From Panax quinquefolius (Eukaryota; Streptophyta; Magnoliopsida; Apiales; Araliaceae), in NCBI GenBank assembly GCA_020205615.1, contig JAINUW010000294.1, positions 186,001-250,000 of the forward strand: a stretch of DNA of 64,000 nucleotides, read 5' to 3'. The notes beneath the pieces were generated by a model. The model did not search any database and was not told the origin of the DNA. It worked only from the letters and a program-made list of their open reading frames with translations. Of the stretch, positions 9,955-22,382 are shown one piece after another (the first letter of the stretch is position 1; each line of letters starts with the position of its first letter). Both the position numbers and the translations under genes were made by a program.

Positions 9955-11569
9955 TCTAACATGTGGATATGATAGAGTACTAGTACATAGATGTGTAGGG
10001 ATTTTGGCGTAAATGTAAAGGCAAGAGTTCAAATACAGTGCGGCTAAGGGCGGTAGAATTGGCCGTCCCTAAGCCAAGAGACAAGGCGAAGTCATTGGCT
10101 GTGTTGCGATCTTAAATGACTTCTATTTTTGAACTCATGTTTGAAGCATGCCTATATGATTAATTTAACTTATCCTACATGACCAATATGCTATGTAATG
10201 CATTAAGAAGCATGCTATGTGATAGAGACAAATGTTGATCATAACTTCCAAATGTTAAGTCCAAAGAATGTTTTGAAGAAATAAAGCAATCAAGACGTTG
10301 TTGTGTTTGTGATGACTTACAAACTGAATTGTGCTATGAAAATATAGGGTAAGTGATGTGTATGAAGTGATAACTAAGTTAGACGTTTATCTGTACGTTG
10401 AACTTACCTATATTTGTTAGCTAATGAACATCTTGAACATATAATACGCTATAAATAGGATTCGAGAGTGTTGATTTCTTAACGTGGATAAACTACGCTT
10501 AAGGCAAGTATTCGAACACAACTTTACATTTTGCAAGTATTCTAACTCTTATGTTACTTTATTCAATGAATATCGTACGCTTATCTCATTGAATGCAAGT
10601 TATCCTACTTATTCGTTCAATGGAGCTAGTTTGTTAAACTCTTGAGAAGACTATTATTCATGTGAACTTGGTATTATTCTTGAATATTGTGAAAGTGTCT
10701 ATGCCATTTGCTTTGACAAGACTATATGCATGTTTATAAAATTGTCCAAACCAATTGATTGTTGTGGAAATCTTGAAAATTGAGTTGAACAACCCTTAAG
10801 GTAAGCAGAATGTATGTTGTTGGAAACCCCGACACATGAGTATATTATTACTGTGGTGTTATGCATAACTTAAAGTATTTTAGACTGATCATCTATAGTA
10901 CTTAATTCTTTTGGATTATCAGTTTAATATTGGTAATTCTAGTAGATGTTCAATAGTCCTTAGCGACTGCTCAGTATAAATTGTTATCCAGTCGGATACC
11001 TTGATAGTATTGGAATTCATATATGTCTGTTGATTTATATTGAATTATCATTCTTATTCTAAGAATTGTTTATATTCATTGTTCATGATATTATTCTGAA
11101 ACTCTGAACTATCTTAGAGATGATACTTCGATATTTCAAACTTGTGTTATAAAACTCCTTACCCTTGTTGTATATTACTTGCTGGGCAATTTGTGCTCAT
11201 TCTTACTTATTTAAAACCTTTTAGTTAAGGTAGAACAAGGAGGTGTCTCTGGGACAGACAAGGGCAAGGCTACCGACTAGCTTGTTCCTTTTATGCTTAA
11301 ATCTATTATGTTGTATTAAGACTATTTTCAGACTATGTTTAAACTTAAGTAGGATTATTTAATAAGTCTTTATTCGATATTATTATGTAATCTATTAAGC
11401 ACTGTAGGTTGCGAGACTTGGGGGAATAATTATAATAAAACATTGTATATTATTCTAAATTAGATCTTTCATTGTGAATATGTAATTTTAGTTATTATGG
11501 TGTTACCATGAGAACATGACGAACCGAATTCGAGTGATTAAGTGGCTGTCAGAATTTGAGGGCGTCACA
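9955..11569 (+). repeat. Family-A 3' LTR, right part
   Basis: This continues the A LTR after the B1 insert, beginning with the second TCTAA copy and ending GGGCGTCACA at 11569. No primer-binding site follows, consistent with a 3' LTR. The stretch 10740-11569 matches the reverse complement of 16242-17060 closely. A patch at about 10015-10100 is very different from its counterpart at 56335-56430 although both flanks agree. Confidence 0.9.
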
Positions 11570-11611
11570 ACATCTCGCCAGCGGAAAAATCACTCGGGGG
11601 AATGTGAATTC

Positions 11612-11884
11612 TTAAAGAAGAAAGATCAAACAATCTCTGAAAGAGACCGAAAATTCACCCCTCTAAACAAATTAAACGCAGAGATGTTACACTTTCTGAT
11701 AATTGAAGGAAAGATTACTGAGTTGCTGCCTCCTGTAAATTCCGATATGAAAAGTTATGATTCCACTAAGATCTTTCTCTACCATTCTAACTCACCTGGA
11801 CATGTAACTAAGGAATGTTGGTCTCTAAAACATAAATTCCAGGATCTCATTGAAAATGAAGAACTGAAGATGGAAATCCCATGA
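11612..11884 (+). pseudogene. Gag fragment of another Ty3/gypsy element (TAT/Ogre-like)
   Basis: About 90 codons read RKFTPLNKLNAEMLHFL and, further on, HSNSPGHVTKECWSLKHK, then IQ/FQDLIENEEL. This is the pattern of the Gag zinc-knuckle region of TAT/Ogre-like plant gypsy elements, where a C-x-x-H type finger is followed by a helix ending QDLI. The first cysteine appears lost (FLYH). An ATG further upstream (11516) lies inside the A LTR and only fuses by chance with this frame. The stop is at 11882-11884. The copy at 57935-58207 has the same reading frame. Confidence 0.65.
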
Positions 11885-12122
11885 CCAAAAAAGGAGAAAG
11901 GGAAATAAAAGCTTATGATGTCCACTCAAGACAGGTAGTTCAAAGAAGGTGGCGCCTATGAGCACCAATCTTGGCAGAACACAAGGTGGACTGATCCTAA
12001 TGTTGGGAGTGATAGAGGAGACAAAAGAGTCCCCTAAGGAAATTCATCAACCACCATCAAACATCTTGTTGCCCAAATTCAGCAACCACATTCCTAATTC
12101 TACCCTCTTGGATGATAGGAGG
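11885..12122 (+). other. Remnant downstream of gag fragment, up to the hAT-like insert
   Basis: The same degenerate gypsy body appears to continue here, but no clear domain can be read. The last eight bases (ATAGGAGG, 12115-12122) are the left target-site duplication of the transposon that follows. Confidence 0.4.
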
Positions 12123-13259
12123 TAGACTCAGAACGTGTTCTAAAGCTTCCGCGGGTCGGGCAAGACTCGCCTCGCCAAAAAACCCAAGCCATTGCATTTT
12201 TAAGCCCACGAAAACTCGGGCCATTTTGGCCCTACCCAGAAGGCCCTACCATGGTGGTTTACCTGTGGGTCGTGACTCTTTTTTTTTATAAATAAAATGT
12301 TACTACTTGTGGGTTGTGAGGGTTGAACACAAGATTTGTAAGTAAATAAATAAGAGTTCAAACCAACTAAACTACAACAACTATTGATATCGCTTTTAAT
12401 TTTATTGGTAGAAATGTTAATTCCCTAATATATCATCTATATATCTTTACTCACGCTCACAAATAATTACAATTGAATGAACTTTCGAAATAGTTCTTCA
12501 ATTTTAAAGTATAAAACTAATAATTATAAATATAAAAATAGATAATTACAGTATAATAATTATAATTTTGAAATAGATAATATAATTATAAAAATTTAAA
12601 ATTATCTATATATTAAGTATTAATTACGCTTTTTATTATTTTTAAAAGTTAAATAAATTATATTAATTTTAAAGTATAATTAAAAAAAAATCAAATTTGA
12701 TTATATACTTTAAATTACTAGCAATATATAATCCAAATCAACCACTAACTTTTTAGATTGCAAGTCCAAAATCTGTAACACAATAATATAGATATAAAAT
12801 TTGAAGATTTTAGTTTGATGGAGGTGTACAAGAAATCAATGAGAAAGAATGGAGAAGACCACTATTATTTATAGTGACATTACAATGTACAGTGTAGTAC
12901 ATTTGGTAAGTAAATAAATCATTATCCCTTAATTATGCAATCCCCCTACTTATTTAATTCCCAAATCATGCCTTTACAATAATATCTAAAATTATAATAC
13001 TATTAAAATTTTAATTGATTGAGATATGTAGTTAATGTAAGTAATTAGAATTATTATTTATTATAAATTATTTTATTATTAATATTTATTATTATTACTA
13101 TTTTGGTGTATCAAGATTTTACAAAAATAAATAAATAAAGGAAGAAGTTCAGTAAGTAAGTAAGTACCCAACCCGCTTACACGGTCAAGATAAACTCAAT
13201 TTGGCCAAAACCCGGGCCATTTTTACCCGACGCTTCTACCAAGACGTTTGTCAGGTCTA
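12123..13259. mobile_element. Non-autonomous hAT-like DNA transposon (1137 bp)
   Basis: The 8 bp duplication ATAGGAGG (12115-12122 and 13260-13267) flanks an element that begins TAGACTCAGAACGTG and ends, in reverse, TAGACCTGACAAACGTC. These are imperfect terminal inverted repeats, followed on both sides by GGGTCGGG/GGCCC-rich subterminal DNA. TAGAC ends, an 8 bp duplication and GC-rich ends around an AT-rich core are typical of plant hAT non-autonomous elements. It has no transposase reading frame. The copy at 58446-59552 sits at the same site with the same duplication. Confidence 0.82.
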
Positions 13260-13272
13260 ATAGGAGGAAATA

Positions 13273-13518
13273 TTGATCCTTCCCAGTGTGGAAAAAGCCA
13301 AAAAGGAAAGTTCCTTTAGAGAAATACAACAACAGTTTGAGAGAGATTTCATAGTTAAATCATCTCAAGCCTATGAGAAAGGTGGAGGAACAGATGAAGA
13401 AAAAGGTAGTGAAGTTATCAGGGAAGCCAACCCATCGAGGAATCTAGAGTTCATCATTTTTTACGACGAGTCCAGTTTAAGCCTCCTTAAGGGATATGCT
13501 GATTTAGGAGACGATTAA
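13273..13518 (+). CDS. Unrecognised 81-codon reading frame, identical in both block copies
   Basis: This short frame follows the hAT-like element, so it belongs to the interrupted gypsy body. It is charged (several EE/KK/GG runs) and ends SLSLLKGYADLGDD. I recognise no domain. The translated product at 59566-59811 is identical. That most likely reflects recent duplication rather than selection, because the neighbouring non-coding DNA is equally similar. It may be part of the gag-protease linker of a TAT/Ogre-like element. Confidence 0.3.
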   Translation: MILPSVEKAKKESSFREIQQQFERDFIVKSSQAYEKGGGTDEEKGSEVIREANPSRNLEFIIFYDESSLSLLKGYADLGDD

Positions 13519-13769
13519 ATTATGGCCATGATTGAAGATATTCGTAACTGTGGAGGTAAACTCTCATCACGAGCCCTCAAGGTAATAAAACCACTAACAA
13601 CTGGACTATCTAGCCTCAGTTAGCTAGGAAGATGTAGATCTAGAGGATAAATTTATGAGTTCCAGGAGAGGTTGGGACAATATCACTTTCTTAGCGTTAT
13701 GCCTTTTAATTTCCATGCATGTAAATATTGAAAAAAAAGAGCAAAAAATCAAACTAGTCAGGTCTTGTC
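13519..13769 (+). other. Degenerate gypsy body, no domain readable
   Basis: The frame of the preceding stretch continues after its stop with scattered further stops (for example GWDNITFLAL near 13670-13700). I cannot assign it to a domain. Confidence 0.35.
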
Positions 13770-14162
13770 CAAGCCTAAACTACGAATGACCTGATCTCCC
13801 CCCCCCCCCCAATCAACGGGAGTATGTAGGTAGCCATTTATGGTGCGGTCAAACCAAACAAAAAAAATTTCAAACACCCCTCAAACAAGGCTATAATCCT
13901 AATAAACACTTTTCAATTGTTCAAGAGAAGCCTGAACTTTGAAAGACCTGATCTCCCCCCATCAATGGGAGTACGTAGGCAGCTATCTATGGTGCCGTCA
14001 AACCAAACAAAAAAAATACAAAAACCCCTCAAACCAAGCTCAAACCCAAATAAACACTTTTTAACTGTTCAGACCAAGCCTGAACTACGAAAGACATGAT
14101 CTCCCCCCCCCCATCAATGGGAGTACGTAGGTTGCCATCTCTTGTGCGGTCTGACCCTTAAA
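13770..14162 (+). repeat. Three tandem ~150 bp units with C-run and TACGTAGG motif
   Basis: Units begin near 13770, 13927 and 14074. Each has AAGCCTGAACTACGAA-like sequence, then CCTGATCTCC with a long C-run, GGGAGTACGTAGG and GGTGCGGTCAAACC. The TACGTAGGCAGC and CGGTCAAACC strings resemble ones I recall from plant TAT/Ogre-type gypsy elements. C-run lengths differ between units and between block copies (13 C at 13798-13810 against 11 in the copy). Confidence 0.7.
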
Positions 14163-14797
14163 CGAAACATCCAAAATTCTAACCCCAAACATAAACCCAA
14201 ATACCAGTCTCAAGACACCAAATCAAACCTAAAATCCTACATCCAAGAAAGACCATTTAAGGTTATTGACCCATGTTGAGAAGACCCAATGACACCTCAA
14301 TATCATTCCATCAAATTTGGTACAAGTCCCAGAAAGGAAGAAACAACGACACATTAAGACAACCAGTCACAGGGATAAGATAATAATCATCCTAAGATAC
14401 GACCCTTCATCAACTTTTCAACCCATGAAATACGATAAGATTTAATCTCTTTTGACCTACAAAAGTATAGGGGCGACCGTCATGAAAAAGTATATCTCAT
14501 ACCTGATGACCTACTCCCCCATATCAAGATCACAAATCAAACCTTGCAGGTCAAATCAAACTCGGGTGAAGTCATCACCAATTAAGCTGAGTATTTAGGG
14601 CCAATTTAGTGGAGTCTGAAGGCCTCTCGACATAAATCATCAAAGTTGGAACAACAACACATCGATATATCAAGCATGATCATCAGTAAGGACCTTCAAA
14701 GAGCCGACACCCTCAATCACAAGTCTTCATCAAATCAGAAGAAAATCATCAAAGCCAATTGCGCCAACAAGTCAGAAACAATGATTGACCAAAAACT
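14163..14797. other. Non-coding stretch, partly deleted in the second block copy
   Basis: No gene or clear repeat is visible. Bases 14252-14690 (about 439 bp) are missing from the second copy, where the flanking AAAG and GACCTTCAAAG are joined at 60540/60541. Confidence 0.6.
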
Positions 14798-15908
14798 TGT
14801 TGGTCGAAAAACCGATCACTAAACACGCGTAAGTATACGCGGTCTAACAAGTAATACAGTGATAAGGAAAGTGTCGTACCCACGATGAACTATCACTAAT
14901 ATTTACCAAATATCGACTTTGTATCGCTTAAGTCTTATTCGAACAACAAACTAATAGAAGTGTGATTAATCTAGTTATATCTAATTATCAAAGCAAGTAA
15001 ATGGATAATGAATGGTATCAAAGGTGCTACAAGCTAAGGTCATAATTTCACCCCACACTAGCATTTTGTCAAACACCTGGTGTGCTATGCTTTATTAAAC
15101 TTCCTACCCTTCTCTCTTTGGTCTTAATGGTCACGACAATTTGTCGATCGAGAACACACAAGTGCTCATACACCTCTGTCGAGGTATGTATAAATATATC
15201 CTCTCTAGATCCACCCGAATAGGAATAGAACAGAAAAGAATATCCAAGCTAGGTGATAATCCTACACATGTCTATGTGAATTAACCATAACAAGGATTTA
15301 AGCATAAGTTCTCAATTAGGCCACACATGGCGCATATATATATGTCTATTCTATACACAACTTATGCGGTCGAAACAAGTCACCAACTCATAATCACATG
15401 TCAATATATTACGGTGTAAATCTACAATCCCTCTTTCAACATCATGTAGATTACCAAAATCATCACTAATGTCTTAGCAAGAATCATTAAGCATGAATAT
15501 ATTAAACCAAACCATATGGTGCCAACTAAAGAGAGAAGACATTCAGTTCAAATAAACAAAGGGTTCCATTATAACCTTAGCGCCAATACTTAGTTCATAG
15601 CTCTTGAACAAAATATAAGTAGCAATAAAGGCAACATTTATGGATTACAAAATCAAAGGAAACAAATGGATAAGAATAAACTCTGTCAAAGCTCTTCAGT
15701 CTCCAAGCATTCCACTCCTTTCAAGCTTTCCAATCCGTATTGCTCACTGCTCTTGTTGCTCCAAGGAATCCCAAACTTCTCCCTAAACTACCTAATCTAT
15801 ATTTACAGACTTTACCTAAGAGATGGAGAAGAAATAAATTTTATCCCGGAGGGGAGCTATCTATCTGATTATCTATCTCATTATGGGAGATCTCCTTAAG
15901 GAGGCTAG

Positions 15909-15976
<68 letters not shown>

Positions 15977-16241
15977 TTCCTTTAAAGCTAGGTTAAAATC
16001 ACTCTTTTACCGCCTGGGAATCTGGAGGTGCACAATGCAAGAAGAGTATAGCTTGGGATGGCCAAGTGAAAGGCGTGCCACGTTAGCATCAAAAACACCG
16101 GAGGTCGCGCTGCAGCGTGAGTTTATAAAGAAAATGGGGTGCTACAGCGCCATGATGATGTCACAGTTGAACAGACTGGAAATGCAGTCGTATAAGTTTA
16201 AGTTTTTGGTATCAAGCGCCTGAACGCCAATGTAGGGAAAT
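14798..16241. repeat. C-like non-coding repeat (AAGTATACG head)
   Basis: It begins TGTTGGTCGAAAAACC and soon has CGTAAGTATACGCGGTC, AACAAGTAATACAGTG and GTATCG-like strings, which match the start of the C unit at 22383. The body is AT-rich without a reading frame. A (TA)n run and a GC-rich end (CGCGCTGCAGCGTGAG near 16107) follow, up to the A LTR. It is probably the terminal part of a non-coding LTR (LARD-like) element; both of its ends cannot be defined here. Confidence 0.5.
15913..15972. repeat. (TA)n microsatellite, about 30 units
   Basis: A pure TA run of about 60 bp. The second block copy has only about 40 bp (61769-61808). Confidence 0.95.
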
Positions 16242-19200
16242 TATGACGCCCCCAAATTCTGACCACCACTTGGTCACTCGAATTTGGTTCATCACGTGCT
16301 CATGGTAATACAATAATAACTAAAATTTACACATTCACAATGGAAGATCTAATCTAGAATAATATACAATAATTTATTATAATTATTCCCCCAAGTCTCG
16401 TAACCTACAGTACTTAATAGATTACATAATGATATCGAATAAAGACTTATTAAATAATCCTACTTAAGCTTAAACATAGTCTGAAAATAGTCTTAATACA
16501 ACATAAAAATCTTAGAACATAAAGGAACAAGCTAGTCGGTAGCCTTGCCCTTGCCCTTGTCTTTTCCAGAGACACTTCTCTGTTCCGCCTTAACTAAAAG
16601 GTTTTAAATAAGCAAGAATGAGCACAAATTGCCCAACAAGTAATATACAACAAGGGCGATGATTATTCTCTCACAAGTTTGAAATATCAAAGTATAGTCT
16701 CCAAGATAGTTCAGGGTATTAGAATAATATCATGAATCAATGAATATCAACGTTTCTCAAAAAAAACCTTTGGAATATGAAATGATAGTTCAATATAGAT
16801 CAACCGATATATATGAATTCAAAAGCTATCAACGTATCCAACTGGATAAAATAATTCATACTGAGAAGTCACTAAGGACTATTGAACATCTACTAGAATT
16901 ACCAATATTAAACTGATAACCCAAAAGAATAAAGTACTATTGAGGATCAGTCTACAATACTCTAAGTTATGCATAACACCACAGTAATATCCACTCATGT
17001 GTTGGGGTTTCCAACAACATACACTCCCTTTACCATAAGGGTTGTTCAACTCAATTTTCAAGATTTCTGCACCAGTCAATTGGTTTGGACAGTTTTATAA
17101 ACATGTATATAGTCTAGCCGAATCAACGACATAGACCCTTTCACAATATTCAAGAATAATACCAAGTTCAACATTAATAATAGTTTTCACAAGAGTTTAA
17201 ACATACTAGCTCAATTGAACAAATAAGTAGAATAACTCGTATTCAAAGAGATAAGGTTTAGATACTTGCTTACGATATCCGTTGAATAAAGTAATGCAAG
17301 GGTTTAGGATACTTGCCTTAAGCGTAGTTTATCCGCGTTAAGAAATTAGCACTTTTGAATCTTATTTATAGTGTATTATAAGTATAAGATGCTCATTAGC
17401 TAACGCATTCATTATTCAAGTTTGACATGATTCAAGTATGCACATATGGTACAAAATCAGCTCATAGGTTTATTATGAAATCAAGTATCTAGTTTCTTTA
17501 TAGGCAAATTTATAATGCTCAAGGTTAAGACCTTTTTACCCATGGACTTTCCTTATACAAAGTAAACATCATCATATTACTTAATCATCACATATATACA
17601 TGCATCAGTAGGTTTTAAACCATTTTTAGCAATATATGAATCATATAAGTTAACTGTCCAAAAATCATATTGCCAAATTGTTCGACTCTTGATTCAGATC
17701 CAGTGCAAATTTGCTACCATGGCTAAGCTTCTAGGGCTCACAAGAATTGGCATGTTCGCGACCCCGCCAAGCTAAGACTCAGTTGTTCCCTTGTGGTTCC
17801 TATCCGGCTTGAACACAACATTCATACATAATATATTTTGTCATGTTAAGGTCTTTTCATGCTTCTCAAGTCAATCTAGGCTTCCCACTTTCATAACATG
17901 GTTCTAAGTTGAACATTTCAATAAGTTAAGACCATTCGAGGTCATGAAACCACAAAGTCTATCATGCTTGCTTTCTAAACATGTAAGGTAGTCATATAAC
18001 TCATATTCGGCGTACTTGTGAGTATTCATATTGCATACATGCAACTATTATAGTTATTATTTTGAAAATATGCTTTATTTAGTGTTAACTTGATTTCACA
18101 ACTCTTAACATAATATGTATATATGTATGATACATTAGCAACCCTAAAAGTATCATCAATCATGTTCATAATTCTCAGGTTCTAACTCTCAAAGTAGTGT
18201 GTTAACATTCACTTTCAAAGTTCGTATTTTCATTAGTAAGGCTTACTAATAAGTCCAACATGTTCGTGCTTCCTTACGAATCATATACACACAAGTTAAC
18301 GGGTTATTCATGCATTTCTAAATCATACCAATATGCTTGCAAAGTTAGTATATAAACATGGCATACATACCTATCAAGTTTTATTTCTAAAGTCATTTCT
18401 AAATTCATTTTAAACTATACACTTTCGTTAAACATGTATGCTAATTTAGTAAACATGCTCACCTTAGATTAATATACTTATATATACCCATTACACATAC
18501 TTGCATGCTAGTTTAAGCCATATTAGTTGACCATCACTTAGCAGGTTTTAAAAAGAAGGCTCAATTGAACTCGAAGGCCGGTGCAGCTGTGGTGCACCCT
18601 AGTACAATTAGGGAGCAACTGCGCCATGTCTGGTTCAGGAGCAGAAACAGACTCTATTTTTATAGGGTAGCAACCAACTTGATTTCCATCGATTTAAACT
18701 TGTTCTAAACCATCATAAAAGAGTCCATACATGTAAGTAAACTTCTTAAACATCTTATAACATGTTAATTCATCTTATTTGACATATCAATTCAAGAAAT
18801 TTCAAGAACTAAACAAGACCAATTTCAAGAACATAATTAGAAATTATACATTTTTAAGCTTAAATTGGACTTCTTACTCACTGAGTATGCTTCTATAATG
18901 CTCGGTAACTTAGAACTCTGTACTTAGACTGCTCAAAAAACTCTTAGTAACACAAAACTGAAATTGTAGCTTATATTTATAGAGGAAACTTGGTCTGGAC
19001 ATTGCCATTACACTAGAGTTGAATTCATGGTGTAATGGCAGGAAATAAAGGTTACTAAAGAGTTGTTTAACAACTCCATACCAGCTACCTTGCTAGCCAT
19101 AATCACATATGATTAACAACTTGGAAAATACGTAAACTAGCCTTTAGATCACTGTTCATGTACTTTTGTGACACTTAATTTGGGACAAGAGAAAATCTCA

Positions 19201-20054
19201 AAGCAAAGAAGCTTAGCTAAGTCCAAGTTCGCCATTTTATTAACAAAAATGGGTTTTAATGTCCAAGTGTTACTATATTAGGAGAAATTTGGGGTTATTT
19301 ATATACTCACATCATATAGTCCATGTACATTAATTACACGCAATAAAATAACGCATCAGGTATTATTATTGTCAAAGTAGTTCCATAATTACTTCTACTA
19401 CTCACATAACCACATTATAACCTTATTCAATTTTAATGTTTACTTAAACATTTAATTCCTTTCTCAGTTTCTAGAATACACATATATTTAATCATTTATG
19501 CATTACAACTTCATATGATATCATTGTACTACTTGGTACCTCATGTCTTTAAAATATACTTCTATCATATGATTTTTATTAATGTCACACATATAACATT
19601 AATGTTCTATTTCATTTCTACAGTAGAAATTAACTTTCCCAGATTTACTCTTCGCTCATTGCTTGCCAGCTTGTATCATTGAGGGCGAATTCTTATTGTA
19701 CTCGGCAGCGATGCTAAAGCCCCAAGCCAGTTTCAACATCCATCTCCACAATATTTCTACACATCATAAATTAACTATCATACAATTTTAAGAGCGTATT
19801 CCTTATATGGAATCACATAATTATTAATAACTATCAATTGTTTGCTTTAACAATCCTCTCGTTAATTAATATAATCACTACTATTTCTCATCACGGTGCC
19901 ACACAAGGCATTTCAACGAGTTTGTTATAACTCTACATTAGTCACTTTAATATACTTGAGTTAACTCGTCTCATAACGCGAAATCTTTTATATTCAAATT
20001 AATATTTATTTGCATTAATATATTCATAAGTCATGGAAATTCTTGGGTATTACA
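16242..20054 (-). repeat. Family-A 3' LTR of a minus-strand element (~3.81 kb)
   Basis: On the minus strand it starts TGTAATACCCAAGAATTTCC at 20054 and ends GGGGGCGTCATA at 16242 (the second copy at 62072 keeps the canonical CA end). A polypurine tract (TATAAGGGGGGAAAGA reversed) lies outside at 20055-20070, so this is the 3' LTR of an element whose body is to the right. It is clearly more diverged from 334-11569 than the two plus-strand A LTRs are from each other. A TATA box (reverse of TATATTTATAG) lies at 18972-18981. I see no gene. Confidence 0.9.
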
Positions 20055-20098
20055 TCTTTCCCCCCTTATAAAAATTATGTCCCGGAATTTCTACAAGG

Positions 20099-20731
20099 TT
20101 ACAAAAATAGATGGGGATAATCCCTCATCATCCTATCTTCTAACTCCCACTTAGCCTCCTCGACATCGTGGTTACGCCAAAGTACTTTTACAGAAGAAAT
20201 AACTTTATTTCTCAAGGTTTGCTCTTTCGTATCTATAATTTGGACATGAATTTCTTCATACGCTAAGTTCTTCTCCACTTGAATGGGTTCATAAGAAATC
20301 ACGTGCTTGTATTCAGGCTTGTACGGACGCAACACGGATATGTTAAACACGTTATGGATGTTCCCCAACTCGGGTGGTAGTGCAACTTTGTATGCCACCT
20401 CGCCCACTCGTTTCAGTATCTCGAACGGTCCTATGAATTTGGACTCAGTTTTCCTTTCTTGCGGAAACGGATCTTTCCCTTCCATGGAGATACCTTCAAA
20501 AATTCAAAACTGCCGACTTTAAAATCTCAGTCTTTCCGATGCAAGTTTACGTACTTCTTCTGCCGATCTTAAGCAGCTACTAGTCTGGCCCTTATCATTG
20601 TCACCACGTCTGCGGTTTGTTATACTAACTCTGGTCCGAGTATTCGTCGTTCTCCGACTTCGTCCCAACATAATGGCATTCTGAACTTCCTTCCGTAAAG
20701 AGCTTAGTATGGTGGCATGCCGATACTCGTA
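20099..20731 (-). pseudogene. Minus-strand family-A integrase C-terminus, truncated by C repeat
   Basis: An open stretch at 20099-20485 encodes KFIGPFEILKRVGEVAYKV, HNVFNISVLRPYKPEY and the chromodomain-like end ISSVKVLWRNHDVEEAKWEL, MMRDYPHLFL. Upstream to 20731, broken by stops, come CWDEVGERRILGPEL and SIGMPPY, which belong just after the integrase core. The sequence then stops abruptly at the C repeat. The rest of this element is not found to the right, so it was lost or displaced. Confidence 0.88.
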
Positions 20732-22382
20732 TGAATTTCAAATTATATAAATTAAATTATTTCATTACACTAATTCTAATTATCACTAATTAAAATTAAG
20801 ATTACAGAGATTTAAGATCACAACTTCAGTTATTGCTTCATTTAAGTTAACACACTTCTCATCAATTATTTTCTATCTTGAATTGTTAATCAAGAACACT
20901 AAAGCAGATAAAACCACCTCTCGACGCAGAATACACATACTCACTTAAATCCACAGATGATAGAATTAAGCAAGACACCCTAATTAACTAATCCACTACA
21001 TCTTTATATGAATTACAATTAAAAAGGATTTAAAGCACAAGTTCTCTATAAGATTTCATGCGATATTAGGTATATCTCTATCCTAGACATAAATTATATA
21101 TTCCAACGCCATGCAGAAAACACAATCACATGCTATTATGATTAGATATTAATCTAAACTTCATCTCTCGAGTTCATATAGATTATCACAGTAATTAATG
21201 GCCAATCAATTAAACAATTAAGTCCAAATCAAAATAGACAATCCTCACGATAGAACATAATAATTAATAGCGAAACATATTAAAATAAACTATACAATAA
21301 GATCCATTGTAATCTCAAACAAAGAATTAGTTCATGATTATTGAATTAAAACTAAGAATCCACAATTGAATAATCATTAAAAGACAAAGATAGTTGAAGA
21401 TAAGAAGATAGAATCTATTGTCTGTAGATTTGATGCTCCCTCCTTGCTCCTACTTTGAATCTTCAATGGTCTCCAAGTTGTTTCATTCTCCAAAACTCAT
21501 TAGAACTATGATTTTGATCAAATCTACTCTACTCTACTCTAATCTAATTGAATCCTCTCTCTAATCTCTAATCTCCTTTAATCCTTGTGATTCTCCTCCT
21601 TTTATAAGTCTCTTTACATGTCTTTAAGTCCTTGTTGGAAGTCCTCTTGGAAGTCCTTGTGTCAATCGAATTGAAATAATCCTTTCCGGACTCAAATTGG
21701 ACCAAAATTCGCATTTTCGTTCATTTTTTGGGCATACCCCTGCCCCGGCGGGGGTCTAGGCTTGTTTTGGGCCTGCCCCAGTGGGCTAGGGGCCTGTCTT
21801 GTGACTTGCATGCCCACCCCGGCGGCAGTTTTGTGAAGGAAACTTTTCTGCTCTGACGTCCTTTTGGGAAAATGGGCATAACTTTTGATCCAGGAAGAGT
21901 TACGAGGCCTTCCACCTATCAAATCAAAGATATTGATGAGATCTACAACTTTAATTCTTTAAGATTTTAGAAATAAGGGATAGATGAAGGTTTAAAATGG
22001 TCTGGAAGTGACTGCTATGCAAATGGCCACCCAAAACAGTGACGTTCGACGTCCGTTGGTACAAATGTCATAACTCTTGCATCCGAACTCCGATTGGAAT
22101 GATTCAAGATGTTCCGAAAAGCTAAGAAGAAGCTCTACAATGTATTACAAGTTCCAAACCAAGAACATGAAATAAACATAAAAGCCCAAACGATGTCCGT
22201 ATTGCTTTTTTTTGCGTTTTTTCATACCAATTTTTCATGATTTCAACTCCCAAGCATATAATCTACAAAACGAACACAACATGCATGAAAAGTAACTAAG
22301 AAACATGAGATTAAGCAAATAATTCAAGTAACAGATATCGGATAAGTAAGTATAAAACCTATTTATCAAATACCCTCAAACT
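20732..22382. repeat. C repeat, unit 1 (start missing)
   Basis: A non-coding AT-rich unit beginning abruptly at TGAATTTCAAATTATATAA, which is about 150 bp inside the unit as judged from unit 2. It continues through a GC-rich patch (CCCCGGCGGGGG near 21740) and then GAAGAGTTACGAGG and CTCCGATTGGAATGATTC strings, and ends just before TGTTGGGTAAAATC of unit 2. Both units share long blocks almost base for base (for example 20800-21660 and 22590-23450). Two short reading frames across the GC patch are chance. Confidence 0.75.

Noticed and set aside
10441..10460. Second TATA box (GCTATAAATAGG) as a host gene promoter
   Set aside because: It lies inside the A LTR, no gene follows, and it is present in all A LTR copies.
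11516..11611. ATG start of the 122-codon frame as a true gene start
   Set aside because: The first codons are the last bases of the A LTR; the frame runs into the gag fragment by chance.
13273..13518. Conserved 81-codon frame as a new gene under selection
   Set aside because: Identity between the copies is no higher than in neighbouring non-coding DNA and is explained by recent duplication.
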